Origin: Ilyonectria destructans
Taxonomy: Eukaryota > Ascomycota > Sordariomycetes > Hypocreales > Nectriaceae
Direction of reading: 5' to 3'
Assembly: GCA_020740775.1 (NCBI GenBank)
Contig: JAHEWK010000012.1
Location: forward strand, 1,488,001 to 1,552,000
DNA length: 64,000 nucleotides
The translations under genes were made by a program, and so were the position numbers. The notes under the pieces were generated by a model that was not told the DNA's origin, did no database searches, and saw only the letters and a program-made list of their open reading frames with translations. Shown here piece by piece: positions 1 to 12,029 of this stretch (position 1 is the stretch's first letter; each line of letters starts with the position of its first letter).

Positions 1-800
1 GATCACACCCACAATGGCAATGATGGCTTCAGCTGACGGCTTTATAGCTTGAGAAGGAAAGGCTGTCTAGTTCTTATGTTGGGAAACGATTGGGACGAAT
101 GATATCACCCGGAAGGGTGGGCGAATAATAAAGCTCATTAGTAAAAAGAGACATAGCCACTGCGATCAATTGATTCCCTCGAAGTCGCACTGATCCAGCC
201 TGGCTACTTTAATTCAATTCCCCACCGATTGTTGGGAGCTATGACACAGATATTTAAGTACGCCAGAGCCCAGTTGTCAAATCTTTGCCTATCGCTGGAG
301 TAGAAGCCGAATCTACTTCGTCCTGCTATTTTCAATAAGACGTAGTATCTGATAACAGAATCTCCAAGGGTTAGTATAGCACCGGTTAAGTATAATTATG
401 TGCTGCATCGATTCCGTGACTTTTTATTCTAAGTAAAGGAATTAATATTTTTTGAGCGATTATTTAAGGAATATATACGGACACTTGCCTTTAAATTACG
501 TTAATAATTCCTACAATCGTAAGTCAGGGTAGTAGTCCAAAATGTAGAATTGAGAGTAACTAAATCAGTTAAGCTTATAAATAAATTAAACTGTCCTATT
601 TCTATAAAAAGAAGCTGTTCTGCAGAAAATGTATTTTAATAATGAAGGGCGTAATGAAATAACAAACGATCTCCGAACCTCTAACCCGCCTTATAACGAC
701 CGCACTGCAGCTATCATAATATTGAAGGTTGCTGCTCCAACTTAGCTGCCAAGTAAAGTTACTAAACTAGAAAGCTAAGCCTAAGAAGTACTCAACTCAT
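1..800. other. AT-rich region without recognisable gene
   Basis: No coding stretch with family resemblance is seen. From about 300 to 780 the sequence becomes A-T rich with many TTA, TAA and TAG triplets in every frame. It adjoins the broken peptidase gene at 808-1563 and may hold its missing 3' end, decayed beyond recognition. Confidence 0.5.
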
Positions 801-804
801 CAGC

Positions 805-1563
805 TTAGCAAACTTTGGCTGGCACTTTAAAGCCATCCGTGGAAGTCCCGTTTTGTGATCCACCTACATTTACACCCTCTCCTAATTCTCGCTTAGCAAA
901 GCCAGTTACAAAGTCGCCGATGGGGTACATTTTGCTTGCGGCATCTCCTTCTCGTACTCGAGGAAGTCTTGGAAATATATAACTCCAACCTTCTGACAGA
1001 CCACCGCTTTCTAGACTATCGAGGCAGTCCGCAGAGCTGGGTCCGCCAGTAAGACGAGAGCTAAGGCCGTGAGTGTACTCGTGTAGGTACACCCCTGGGT
1101 CCAGAGCCGAATCATGAAGTCCGGACATGTTGAATTAGCCCAGAGATATACGGCCACCACTTCCATCGGGGGAAGTCACAAAGGAAGCCGAGTTGAAATC
1201 GCCTCGCACGTTAATCTTGACAGAGTCACACTCAACACCGCCCTTCCCAAGGTTGTCGTATTGGAAGTTACCCGCCTTTTTGTCCCACCCGAGAGAATAC
1301 AGAACATCGTGATACACGTTGAGGGCATACCATACCAGCATGACAGTCGCATTTGCAAACGCCATAGGGGTCTGCTTGAGGTCCAGTGGGTATACAAAGG
1401 CATAGTTGTGACCTATCGGAGGCGGCTGATCTGATGTTGTGTTAAATCGTCACTGTCCAGGGTGAGAACAGTAACATCATTGTTGCCCTTTGTAATGTTA
1501 TACCTGGTTTCACCGTCGTGCCAACCGATGGGCGACACAGTGACATTCTGCGGGTCATGAACC
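805..1563 (-). pseudogene. M36 fungalysin metallopeptidase remnant
   Basis: This is the middle part of a secreted zinc metallopeptidase of the fungalysin (M36) family. The zinc motif HEYTHG with the following LSSRLTGGP block lies at 1040-1083, and the downstream block GGLSEGWS, which carries the third zinc-ligand Glu in this family, follows. Upstream, 1135-1365 encodes the conserved stretch with YHDVLY, GNFQYDNLGKGG and PDGSGGR. Further upstream 1445-1563 reads as the family region with NITKGNN in another frame. It is broken three ways: a TAA at 1135-1137 between PDGSGGR and HEYTHG, a frame change near 1425-1440, and loss of both the prodomain with signal peptide and the C-terminal part. It cannot encode an active enzyme. 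The family assignment is firm; the mutational history is inferred. Confidence 0.85.
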
Positions 1564-1829
1564 AAAGTTCAGTTTTACAAAGAGTTTACCGCGCTTGCCT
1601 TTCGCTATCTATCGCAAATTTGATAGTAGCTCTTCCTGCCCGCATATCGGGCTTTGCGGTGTCTACAAATCTGTTCGACACGAGCGAGATTTGCTGCGGC
1701 AAGCCGGGAGGAGGGACGACTATGGTTGCGCTGCGTATCTGGCCAGTGTTAGGAACAGTGCAAACCCCAGAGGTTAGAAGGAAATGCGTAATCGCTGGGC
1801 TGAGCATCCGCGGCCAACGCTAGCCCTAC

Positions 1830-3076
1830 GTCACGCAGGGGCAGCTACAGGTCGGCCAATCTGCTACTAGTCTACACGACGAAGGCCTGTAAGTTAGCAA
1901 CCTAGGATGGGTTTATTAATGGTGTAAACCAGCGATTCTCCACTGTAGTCGATCACGGTATGCCAGGCCACGCTATGGCTTCACTCGGTCCCGAATTTCA
2001 CATGCACCACCTTCAATGCCTGATTGTATAATTAAGGACACAATAGAGTTTCTTGAATCATTGTCAATCCTAAATCAAGATAGATAAGGTATAAATCAAT
2101 GAATGGTTTCGTGTAATCCCTCTACAGATATGCATGAATACGATTGGTTGAACGAGCCAATAAAGTTCGTGCCAAGTCCCGAACGGAAGTCGAGTCGGAA
2201 GAAACGTTACGAGTCGGAGAAAAGAACCCGAGAACGTGTGGGCACGAAAACGGGAACTGCCGATTAATACTCTATTTGGACTGACACTGCACATATGCAT
2301 GATGCCGAAGAGCCGTGTTCCTGAACCCTGATTCGGACTACTAATAGTTTGCAGTACATATCTCAGTGGCTCGTATTAATCCTAGCCACGGCATCCGTAG
2401 GATGATAACTGATGAACGCCTGCCAGTTATGGCTAGTAAGATTTGTCTCTGCATATGCCAATAGTGGGCCCCTGGCACTTTTGCAAGACTGAACCTCGTG
2501 AACTCGTATTTCACGTTCCATGTTCGCTATCGTAACGCTCTTTATTCATCAAGTTGCTTACTCCATGAGGAAGGCATGGGCCGCTCGGGCCTCATGATGA
2601 ACTCATGATCTAGCCCGAATGAAACTACAAAGTTCAGAATGACTATACGAAAAGAGCCGCCACGGCTAACCGGCTCGGCATTAGATACATAAAGAATTGA
2701 TGGCATCATATTGTAATGTACGTATCCAACCGGGCCTGGTAACTTTAAACAGATCCTTCAGAATACGAAGTGATTTTGGTTGCAACAGGGCCCAAGAAAG
2801 AAGGTGGAAATGTTCAATGCAAAAAATATCAAGATAAGCTGGTTCCCTGATGGAACTTTGGGATTTGATTGCGACGTTACAGCTCATAGGATGCGAAGGC
2901 AAGCAGTATTGGAAACGTAGTCTTGGGCATTGAAAATTGCATGATTGTATGAGGAGATACGGCAAATTATAAGAGGCCGTTGAAGTCACGGAAATCACTG
3001 GTTTCGGTTGCCAAACAACTTCAATTCAAGGAAATTTCAAAGCTATACGGACAAGAACCATCCTTCTCCATTGAAG
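1830..3076. other. Intergenic region, no gene recognised
   Basis: Short open frames exist on both strands but none shows a family motif, signal peptide or plausible splice structure. The last few hundred bases are presumably the promoter and leader of the sedolisin gene starting at 3077. No clear TATA element was assigned. Confidence 0.5.
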
Positions 3077-5240
3077 ATGAAGATTACCCTGGTGTTTGCG
3101 AGCACCTTTTGCGCCGCAGCATTCGGCCGTCCCTTTGGCGAAAATGTCATCCACCAGAGACGTGGTGCACCTGCTACGCTTATGAAGACGGCTCCCATCG
3201 ATTCAAACGTCGACATATCCGTGCGTATCGCATTGAAGCAGCGCAACTTGGATAAAGGCATGGACTGGCTTATGGACGTGTAAGTACATTTCGAGTTTAC
3301 TATATGACTCGGATTCTACTACACGCGTCTGACTAGGTTGTATTGATCATTTCTAGCTCTGATCCTGACTCGCCAAACTATGGCAAACACTATACGGCTG
3401 AGCAAGTCGTTGACCTGTTCTCCCCCGATCCAGACTCCGTTGATATTGTCAAAGGCTGGCTTGCTGAATCAGGCGTCAAGGGTGTGACGACGCCTAAGAG
3501 TAAGGGCTGGATCGATTTCAAAACGACGGCCAAGAAACTCGAGACTTTACTCGAGACCACCTACCATGTCTATGAGTACAGAGCAACCGGGGACAAACAC
3601 TTGGGCACAGACAGCTACAAACTACCAAGCCAAGTTTCCCAGCATGTCGACTTCATCACACCAGGTATTGTCACGGACAAGATAGTCCCTGTAGCTGTCT
3701 CGGAGTCAGGCGTACAGCCTGGACGACCTCTTCACTTGACGCCAATTAGTGCTGCTGAGGTCAAGAAGCTTTCATCTTCAACCCAGGGTAGGTCTCAGGT
3801 GATTCTTGCAGCACAATCCTATCTAAGATTTATCAATAGGTGCCATCGCGCAGTGCGACACACACATGACACCAATCTGCATCAAGGCTCTATACAACAT
3901 AACGGACGGAACGCTCAAAAACCCCAAGAACAGGCTGGGAATATTTGAAAGTCAGTCCGAGATGTACCAACAGTCCGATTTGAATAAGTTCTACAGTCTG
4001 TACGCAAAGAACATCCCCGCGGGGACCGGCCCTAAAGTCGACCTGATCGATTGGGGTAGCTCGAAGCCAGATCCTAGTCAGGCTGAAGGCGAAGCCGCTC
4101 TCGACTTTGACGTTGCTGTTCCCATTGTTTACCCACAGGGCACAGAATTGTACCAGGCCAATTCGAATTTCGAATCTGATTCCACTGTGCAACACCTGGG
4201 TTTTATCAACCAGTTTTTGGATGCCGTCGATGGCTCGTACTGCACATACAGTTCTCACGGCGAAACTGGCGACGACCCCAATGTCGACGGGGTGACTCCC
4301 AATGAGCAGTGTGGCACTTTCAAGCCTGCAAACGTTATCAGCTTTTCCTATGGTCTTGCCGAGTCGTATTACCCGGCCAACTATCTTGAGGTACAATCCC
4401 TTACTATGACCTTGTACGTGTCGGTATCTGACGGTAGAAATAGCGTCAGTGCGACGAGTTTATGAAACTGGGCCTCCAGGGTGTATCAATTGTTTTTTCC
4501 TCTGGTGACGGCGGTGTTGCCGGCGGGCATGGGTATGAGTGCCTCGGCAATAATGAGACTGTTTTCAATCCGCAAGGGCCCAGCTCCTGCCCTTATGTTA
4601 CCGCGGTTGGCTCTACTTACCTACCAAAGGGAAGCTCTATTGGTGATGCCGAAGTTGCTACCGATAGCTTTTCTTCTGGAGGTGGCTTCAGTAACATCTG
4701 GACAATGCCCGAGTACCAACAGTCGGCCGTGAAATCGTATGTAGTGTTCTTTACTCAACTGCAAACGGAGGACGAGCTAACGGATCGCTTAGTTTCTTTG
4801 CAAGCCATGACCCCGGCTTCCCCTCCTATAATACCAAGGACGGCATCATCCCATTCAACACTAGCACCGGTGTCTTCAATCGCGCTGGCCGTGGATTCCC
4901 TGATATATCCGCCGTTGGTGATAACGGGGTCATTGTTTTCCAAGGCGATTCTTCCCTATCCGGCGGTACCTCCATGTCTGCACCCATCTTCGCAGCTATC
5001 CTCACCCGTGTCAATGAGGAACGCATTCAGGCTGGCAAGAGCTCAATCGGCTTTGCTAACCCCGCTCTCTACAAAAACCCCAGCATGTTTCACGACATTG
5101 TTAGAGGAGGGCAAACTGAGGAGGCTGGTGGTGGTGCTTGCGCTGGCAGAGGGTTTTCTGCCGTTCCGGGCTGGGACCCTGTAACTGGATTGGGAACACC
5201 CAACTATCCGGCTCTACTGCAATATTTCAAAGGCTTGTAG
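3077..5240 (+). CDS. Secreted sedolisin-type tripeptidyl-peptidase (S53)
   Basis: Acid serine peptidase that would remove tripeptides from protein N-termini outside the cell. Five exons join in phase: 3077-3279, 3357-3787, 3840-4390, 4444-4736 and 4793-5240, giving 641 residues, normal for pro-tripeptidyl-peptidases. The start at 3077 was chosen because it begins a signal peptide (MKITLVFASTFCAAAFG); the longer upstream frame lacks one. The activation prodomain covers roughly residues 30-200 and contains SDPDSPNYGKHYT. The catalytic Glu and Asp sit in EGEAALDFD (about E296 and D300), the oxyanion Asp in SSGDGG (about D417), and the nucleophile in SGGTSMSAP (about S555). The C-terminal GWDPVTGLGTPNYPAL is typical of the calcium site. 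No break is seen. It lies near an M36 relic and an S28 peptidase, suggesting a role in protein nutrition. Confidence 0.95.
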
Positions 5241-5534
5241 ACCCTTCAATAAATATTACAGTACGTCGGCGGACAGTTTGAGGACCAACTCCAGGAGCGC
5301 GGAATCATGGAGGTGGGCCGAGGACTACCCATGCTCGGACGGAGGAATCTGAGGAGCTGGGGGTAGGGAATTTCAGATGCTGCAATTTAGCGCTGTGTTA
5401 GTGAGATGTACAGATAAGATAGACTCTGAAGGAGTAAGTAGAATGAGTGCTCGCAACCAAAGAGGGGGCTGGTTTCAGTATAAGCAAGAATCGCGGGGTC
5501 TATTAGGTGGGCTGTAGTGTAGACCACGTCAGGA
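5241..5534. other. Downstream region of sedolisin gene
   Basis: No gene is recognised between the sedolisin stop codon and the unidentified coding-like sequence that follows. Confidence 0.4.
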
Positions 5535-6100
5535 ATGACAACTGAATCTCGAACCTTTGAGAACGGAACTGGGTTTCGCTACAGTCTGCCTATTATCTAT
5601 GAAGCAGTACGTATCGAGAATGAGTCCGGCTTAGTAGGAGACGGAAAAGGCACCGAGACCAAGTTTGTTGGCTCGAAACTTTCTCCTCCCCATATTGTCT
5701 TTCATGACACTGTCTACAACCCGGATATTCGCGTTTCCGGCAGGCTGAGCTTCGTTCTGTTTGAGTCCAAGGTTGATAGCTGGCCAATAACAATGATCAG
5801 CTAATTCTGAGAAAATAGGCTGCGCCTCCACGATACAACTGTGGTCCTTATGGTCCTGGCACCAACGAGATCCCTTTCTTGAATGTAGGTTGGGCTACCG
5901 CTGTTCCTGGTACGGACGCACCAGTTGTTTTAACTCCAACGGCCGGCTGTTTCAATTCACTAGGCTAGGTTATCACGATGAGAACTAGGGACTTTCACCA
6001 TTCACATACGACGTTAATCATACTTATTGGGGCCATGCCCGCGTTGGTCCTTATTCCGCCGTCCTTTCGGATGTTCGTGGCCCTGTAGCTGGAGGCTAGC
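5535..6100 (+). pseudogene. Unidentified coding-like sequence, duplicated at 9.6 kb
   Basis: An open frame of 89 codons (5535-5804) is followed by a second open stretch in another frame (about 5819-5968, containing YNCGPYGPGTNEIPF and GWATAVPG) and a third (about 5992-6100, containing YDVNHTYWGHARVGP). Composition is protein-like (Gly, Pro, Tyr, Cys rich), but I do not recognise the family and no splice solution joins the parts convincingly. The stretch at about 5640-5990 aligns base for base with 9603-9990, where most differences are C-to-T or G-to-A. This copy is therefore the less mutated one. It could be the 3' part of a secreted protein gene or a mobile-element fragment. Confidence 0.4.
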
Positions 6101-6625
6101 TCAAGGAGACATTTTCTGCAACAGTGTTGAATCATCGGAAGTTTTTGGAACTGAGTTGTGCTAAAGACCCTGTCATAGCAGCCAATTAACTCTCAATTGT
6201 TGATCCCAAGTAGTTTGATTCAGTTTCTTGGGGGTAAGCAATTTCTTCAACAGCTAGACACACCATATCTTCACCTGGTCCCAGTCCCACTCGACTGCTT
6301 CCGCGGTCGAATCAAATCTGAACCTTTCATCCTGATACTCCAGAGACTGCTCGACTGGGACTTTTGTGTACTGTAAAAGACTACAAACTTGTTTGGTGGA
6401 TGAATCGTTCGTGGAGAGAGATATGGCTTTGATATGATAAGGTTGAACCATAGTCCTGGAAGAAAGAAGACCACTATGCAGTCCATACAGTCCCTTGAAA
6501 TGGAGGACACACCCAACAGGTTCAAAAATTTATTCATCCTTAGACCTGTCACCTATCGTATTCTTTTTCATTTGTACGCTCAATATTTAATGATCCTGCT
6601 GCTCAAGAGCTAAGCATTACTACCC
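6101..6625. other. Intergenic, between convergent units
   Basis: No recognisable gene. It probably holds the 3' untranslated region of the S28 peptidase gene that ends at 6626 on the minus strand. Confidence 0.4.
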
Positions 6626-8561
6626 TCAATTTTGGGCATCTTTAAACCCATCCACCCATTTCTTCATATTCTCTACTTGCTCGTAAGCGATGCGCTTTAC
6701 GTTCTCATTCGCATCCCAATTCGGCTTGTAGTAGTCAGAGCAGTGGACGCCACCAGGGATCACACGAACAGGAAGCTCTGCGGTGCTTCGAATAGGACCA
6801 TAAGGCCGGTCGACAGAGCTCACAGTGGCGTCTCGCCAAGGGTCAAATTGGCCGTTGGCGTACATGAGTCGAGTCGTGTTTGTTACAGACCAGCCACCGG
6901 TGTATGCGTTGATCTGCTCTACAGTCTTTCCCTTTTGGATCCCGTAGCCGTCGGGAAAGAAAAGCGAGCATTGCTTTTCCCAGTAGTGCTTGTTGACGAG
7001 GCGGGAAACGATGGTTGGACGGTTCTTGGGTGCTCCATCCTGCCAGAACATCAAGCTTTTGTGAGGTTAGAATGTTTCAGCGATGAAATAAGATGGGAAC
7101 AGAAGGGAATATAGATCAAACGTACGGTTCGTTGCAAAGCAGCCAGGTCCATTGGCGGTTCCAATAGTTGCCAGGGCTCAGATCCTTATAGGCCACGTTC
7201 GACGAGTTCGAGCTGGCAAAGCAAGCAATGTTGTATTCACCCTTCCAGTCATCATAAGGACCAGAATCGCAGTCTAGTAAAAACAGAATGATTAGTCACA
7301 TGAAAGTGATGACATTCGAGCAAATGGGAGCCTATTCACTTACTACCTGGAACGAGCACATCTCTTGCCCACTTGGCGTAACCCTCGAGAGCTCTGACTT
7401 GACCAACACCTTCTGGTCCGGGGACAGACTTTGTAGAATTAGGCCACACGTTCTGGAAAAGTATCAGTTAGCGCAGCCATCCTTCATTTCGATACAGCGA
7501 GTCGGGAGTAAATGGAGTGTACCTCGATGTAGTCGCAAAACTGGTGATAGGAATTATACCCGTACACTTTCTCCGAGTAAAACTGAGTCGACTGCCAGGA
7601 CCATGGTCCATTTTCAAGCGCACTTTCGAAACAAAAATCATGTCAGTTTCAGCCTCGTTAATTGGAGGTATTCCCGCTTTGCATAATTAATACGCACTCT
7701 CGGTCATGGGGCGACTTACGAAGCAAAATCGGCATCTTCAAGGCCACTGAGCAAAAACTTGGCCTTCAACTTCTTTTTCTCGGTTTTGCTGCCGTGCAGG
7801 AGAATGTCGTCAATGTAGTTGATGACCTTGCCGAGATCCTTGCTGCAATTTCGTGGAGTCGCCTCCATCACGGGCCGAAAGTATTGCCAGAAATCGCCAA
7901 CAGCCTGAACGACACCGCTAGTGCCGTGATAGGCCCAGAAGGTGCCAGGCTCAACAGACGCGAGCCAGCCAGCCAGGGCACCTGGATACGAGCCTCCAGT
8001 GAAGACCCATGGCGCCTTGTCAGGAGCACTCCCGCCGCTACCATCAAACGGCGGCTTGAAGTTGTTGGCGAAATAGACATTGTCCTTGATGCTGTTTTCC
8101 AAGGTCAAGTATTGCAGGTTTTCGCTTGTCAACTTGTCGAACGGAGACGACTCGCCCCAGTATCGGTGCTCCATGATGATAACAGCGCCGCCCATTTGCT
8201 CGGCGAAGAGACCGGGCAGTCGCGATGAGGTCGGGTAAGTTTTGTTAAAGCCATCAGCGGCTTGCTCTCCAGGGTTAACAAAGATGATGGGGGAGCCAGG
8301 TCCCTTCCAGTACTGGGTTCCGTACCAGTACCGTTGACTAAATGTACCCAGGCTGGGGTTGGAGTGGTCGAGGAGCTGGTCAAAAGTACCCCAGCCATTG
8401 GTATTGGTATTGTCGGGGACAGCGGTGGCGGCGAGACGGAACTCAGCTTCTTCTTCGTCCACAGGGCCAAGCTGCAGCCCGTGTCCGCGGAAGAAGGTGG
8501 CGGATGCAGAGCTCGAGAGTAGGAGCAGCTTGAGAGCCACCAAGTTTGAGTTGAGTCTCAT
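6626..8561 (-). CDS. Secreted S28-family serine peptidase
   Basis: Serine peptidase of the prolyl-carboxypeptidase/dipeptidyl-peptidase II family, likely secreted or vacuolar and active on proline-containing peptides. In transcript order the exons are 8561-7720, 7622-7523, 7452-7347, 7273-7126 and 7055-6626. All borders are GT-AG and the phases close to 541 residues. The start at 8561 begins a signal peptide (MRLNSNLVALKLLLLSSSASA); the open frame extending to 8756 looks like leader sequence. Landmarks are LLDHSNP, FVNPGEQ, EHRYWGESSPF, the nucleophile motif GGSYPG (Ser about 191), the Asp motif YANGQFDPW and the His motif GGVHCSDY. It appears intact. An orthologous role in acidic protein digestion is inferred from the family. 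Confidence 0.94.
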
Positions 8562-9185
8562 CGTTACTGGTGGCGTGTTCAGGCACTTTCTAGGATTGAC
8601 CAAGTCTCCTTGGCAGAAGAGAAAAGAACAAAATGCGTCACCAGCGCGCTCTTTTTGTAAGTCAACCACAGATCCGATCATCCGCCGCGACTCGGTTTCG
8701 ACGTGCCGAACCCGTAAATCGTGGGCTTCCCCTGTGATCCGATGTCCGATCCTCACCTAATAAGATTGAAGCTAGCCAGCGGAATGCATATCTGAGCATG
8801 GGGAGATTTCAAAAATCCCCGGCTTTGAGTAGTATAGAGGCAAGGGACAAGGAGCCGAAAGTAGCCTCCTTCTTAAATAGGCCTAGATATGAGTGGACAA
8901 TGAAAAAAGTGCTTCTGTGGACCGATGTAGCAAACAGATGATTGGTGGAGTGCTCAGGAATACTACTTCATCCCTATCGCTCCTCCCTGTCAAGGCCTAG
9001 GTCAGGCAAGATGTCGTGACCTTTGTTGGATAGCTCGTATGACCATTTAATGACCTTCAACATGTGTGTGTATTGTGTATCTGACCCCTAGCCTCCGCCC
9101 CTTGCTCCGTACAGTTAGAGGGATCTGGGTCCACTGAGCCGAGATTGAGCCGGGGAGCGAGGAGGGTCTTAAACCGGCCACGCAC
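8562..9185. other. Promoter side of S28 gene, no other gene seen
   Basis: Intergenic sequence upstream of the minus-strand S28 gene. No coding motif was recognised and no regulatory element can be assigned with confidence. Confidence 0.4.
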
Positions 9186-9186
9186 G

Positions 9187-9530
9187 CTGACTAAGATCTC
9201 GCTTGAGTTTCGTCTCAGGCGATTCTGAAGTAGCCTCGATCGTTGCGTGGATAACATCCTTTTGGAACGGCTTTATGCCATGGCAAAGGTTGTCTTGAGC
9301 ATGGGACTTATATCCGCATTGGGTCATTGTAATTGTGATTTATGATTATGAATCCGAAATAGATAATTATACAACCTTGTGTATTGAAGGAAGTTGCAAT
9401 ATGGGATCCAGATTTTCATTGTACAACGCGCTTGGATTGACTATTGGCACTGAAGATGTCCACTACAAGACTAAGTAATAAATTCTTTTTCCCTCGGTAC
9501 TAATATCAGCATATTGTTTCACAGTGTATT
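9187..9530. repeat. Dispersed repeat, longer copy (pair at 28.3 kb)
   Basis: Two blocks here recur near 28.31-28.45 kb. The first, about 9190-9216, contains TCGCTTGAGTTTCGTCTC. The second, about 9428-9525, contains CTTGGATTGACTA, GATGTCCAC and TTTTTCCCTCG followed by TACTAATATCAGCATAT. Here they are separated by about 210 bp; at 28.3 kb they are almost adjacent. No coding capacity was recognised. It may be a small non-autonomous element or a duplicated gene end. Confidence 0.7.
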
Positions 9531-9539
9531 GGTGTTTTT

Positions 9540-9990
9540 TAGCCTTACTTAACATCATCAGATAGATCAAAACCATACAGTATTGTCAAATAGTAGAGAT
9601 AAATAGTAAGATAAAAATAAATCAGATTTAATAAAAGATTAAAAGAAATACTACAATTAAATTTATTAGCGTAAATCTTTCTTATTTTTATATTATCTTT
9701 TGTATAACTATCTATAATCTAGATATTAATCTTTCTAGTAAATAAAGTTCTATTTTAATTAAATTTAAGATTAATAGCTAGCTAATAGTAATAAGTAGCT
9801 AATTCTAAGAAATTAGACTTTACCTCTATAATATAACTATAGGTTAATATACCTAGTGCTAATATGATTACTTTCTTAAATATCAGTTAGACTAATACTA
9901 TTCCTGATTCAGATATAACAGTTATTTTAGTTAACACTAACAGCTTACTGTTGCAATTCACTAGACTAAGTTATCACAATGAGAACTGGG
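9540..9990. repeat. RIP-mutated duplicate of the 5.6-6.0 kb sequence
   Basis: This A-T-saturated block aligns with about 5640-5990. Shared anchors include AGCTAATTCT.AGAAA and CAATTCACTAG, and ATCAC.ATGAGAACT at the right end. Between the anchors, C in the first copy is usually T here and G is usually A, with few other changes. That is the expected signature of repeat-induced point mutation. No frame is open in this copy. Confidence 0.85.
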
Positions 9991-10498
9991 AGTAGTTGGG
10001 ACACCTGTTGGGGAAAGGGTTGGATGAGGTGGCTTTGGATCGTTACTTGGGGGGTACCGCTGATCGAGTTGGGAAGCTGTCGAATGCCAGCCGGCCCAAT
10101 GCCCTCTTTATAGATATGTCTCTCCTGTTACTCTCATGCGTCTTCAAGAGCGACTTATGTTTCCGAGTCAATCTCTCGATTTCGCAGCACCGTTAAGAGA
10201 CCGAGCTGCACATTAGAGAGGCTGTGCTAGGGCTGGGATGCCATGGGCGGGGATTCGCCCACCGGCGGGTAATGTTGTGTTGGAGTGTTCGTGAGATTCC
10301 TATGGTTCTTGAGGAATACGGGGCGGGAATTTGCGGGGATCGGCAAAGAAAGCGGACAGAAAGTCGCCGGCGGAAAGCGGATGCCAAATTCGTCTCTCGC
10401 AAACCCTGCATCTCCTTGATGCCCCATTGATGCTCGCGCCAACTTGGTCCCAGAGCGCTTATTATCCTCCATTTTCAATTCACTCTCCTCACAAGAGA
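9991..10498. other. Upstream region of broken C6 regulator
   Basis: Normal-composition sequence between the RIP-mutated repeat and the C6 regulator relic. No gene recognised. Confidence 0.4.
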
Positions 10499-11521
10499 AT
10501 GGCTTGCATTGGCTGCACAAAAGTGAAGAGGAGATGCACCAAGAAGATCCCCGCGTGCTCCCGCTGTGTTGCAAGGGACTCCATTGCCGGTATCCTGCTC
10601 CTCGAGTCACACCGCCCTACGACATCGTATTCACTGATAACGGGGCGGATTCCGCCGTTCCTGCCCCGAGGTCCTCGGATATCTCTAAGGAGCGCCGTCC
10701 TCGTCAGTATCAGGGCCACTCTGCTTGGCCGAGTCAGAGTGCCATACCTTCACCCTACCTCCAAAGCCTGTGGGTTCTCTCCCCAGCTTCATAGACCCCC
10801 GAGCACATCATGCATCAGGCTGGTCCAATTGATTTTGGAGACGAGGCTCTCTCTGCCTTCGTCTGTGCGCTGCAACACTGGTTGAGGCAATGGACCACCA
10901 ACGGTTGTTGTCCCTTCATACACCACCGACTCTACGCCGCTGGTTTGCCGGAGACCATCTAGGATGCGTACACCGCCTTGACTACATATCAAGTCAAGAC
11001 TATGGCAACAGGATAGATGGTCCTTCACATCGTCGGGGAGGACTGCATAGCCGTGCTCAAGGCTTGGGCACATCAGCTCCTGGATAGTGCCGTCCTCGAC
11101 GCTGCTAGTCAGGGGGATTGAGCTTTGACGGCGGGTCATCAAGTAAAGTTGGACATGTTCAATCCATGTGGTGCGAATGGATATTCACCGAGTCGGCTCG
11201 CCGAACGTACCTGACCGCTATGCTTATCGGCTACGTGTACATGGCAATGAAACAGGGCTGGTCGGAATGCTAGGGGAGTATCGCCTTCAAGGGGAGTTGA
11301 GGACTGTGGGATGCTTCGTTCTCTTATACGTGGATTGATAGATTCCACAGCAAGGAAGACAACATGTTTGCCGTCCAATGCGCTGATGCAGACCGTCTTT
11401 TCTCCAAGATAAGGCCTACTGATGTCGGTGAGTTTGCCCAGGCCGTCCAGTCCGCCATATTCGGACTGGAAAGGCTTGAGCAGTGGGAGGCGGAAAGGGG
11501 AATAGACCAAGGCGTCAATTG
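10499..11521 (+). pseudogene. C6 zinc-cluster transcription factor, broken
   Basis: The frame opens at ATG 10499 with a Zn(II)2Cys6 binuclear cluster: ACIGCTKVKRRC and PACSRC are read first, while the last cysteine (LHCRYP) is only reached after a one-base frame change near 10575. A second conserved part, read in one frame from about 10838, resembles the regulatory domain of metabolite-cluster regulators, with ALQHWLRQW, CPFIHHRLY and KQGWSEC. It is interrupted by TAG at 10960-10962, TAG at 11014-11016 and TGA at 11119-11121. The C-terminal part (containing DNMFAVQCADADRLFSK and GLERLEQWEAERG) returns in another frame and ends at 11521. Such regulators control neighbouring biosynthetic genes, here perhaps the reductase and acyltransferase at 12-16 kb. 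It cannot be functional as read. Confidence 0.75.
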
Positions 11522-11609
11522 AAGTTGCTCAGATGCCATCTACTACGTAGTAGGGGAGAGCCACGCTAGACAAGGTGAGTAGTTGTTGATGCTGGGGATG
11601 GTTATGGTT

Positions 11610-12029
11610 TTATTGCGTTACTTCGGCTGTAGTTGCGTTTCCGCCAATGTCCCGAGTCTTCGGACCATCTGCCAGCTGCTTCTGGATGACGTGCTGCAGA
11701 TTCTTGGAGGTCTCCAAGCATTTGGCATCGCCGTCTCTCTCTCCGAGCCAGTCATTTCGTTTTGCACCAGTACTCTCAATCTCGCGCGCGTGGGCTTTCT
11801 TCGAATGGCGCGAAAGAACCCCTTGGCTTGTACATCGTATCTTGCAGTGTTTGCAAGCAGCCCCCACTTGCAGCGCCAAATGTGGATGAGATACGGAACC
11901 ATCAGCTCGTGCAGGTAGGAGTTCTGGGTCGGTGAGATGCAATGAGCGTATGAGGGAATTGAGACCTCGGCGAGTTGACTTGGGAACATCATGATTCTCC
12001 CCAAAGGTGGCGTCTGACGCGGTCATCAT
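11610..12029 (-). pseudogene. Zinc-finger-like fragment, possibly DUF3505-type
   Basis: A 139-codon frame contains a spaced Cys/His set, CKHCKIRCTSQGVLSRH, that looks like the C2H2-type module at the N-terminus of DUF3505 or helicase-linked fungal proteins. In the overlapping frame a stretch beginning FPSQLAEVSIPSYAHC resembles sequence expected just upstream, so a frame change is likely. No longer domain follows, and such modules often occur as truncated fragments in fungal accessory regions. The family guess is weak; the Cys/His arrangement is what the sequence shows. Confidence 0.35.

Noticed and set aside
3890..4396. Minus-strand 168-codon frame
   Set aside because: It is a shadow of exon 3 of the sedolisin gene.
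7662..8228. Plus-strand 188-codon frame
   Set aside because: It is the complement of the first exon of the S28 peptidase, which has full family motifs.
8562..8756. N-terminal extension of the S28 peptidase reading frame
   Set aside because: The extension precedes a clear signal peptide starting at 8561 and would bury it inside the protein.
10227..10610. Minus-strand 127-codon frame over the start of the C6 regulator
   Set aside because: It is antisense to the zinc-cluster coding sequence and shows no domain.
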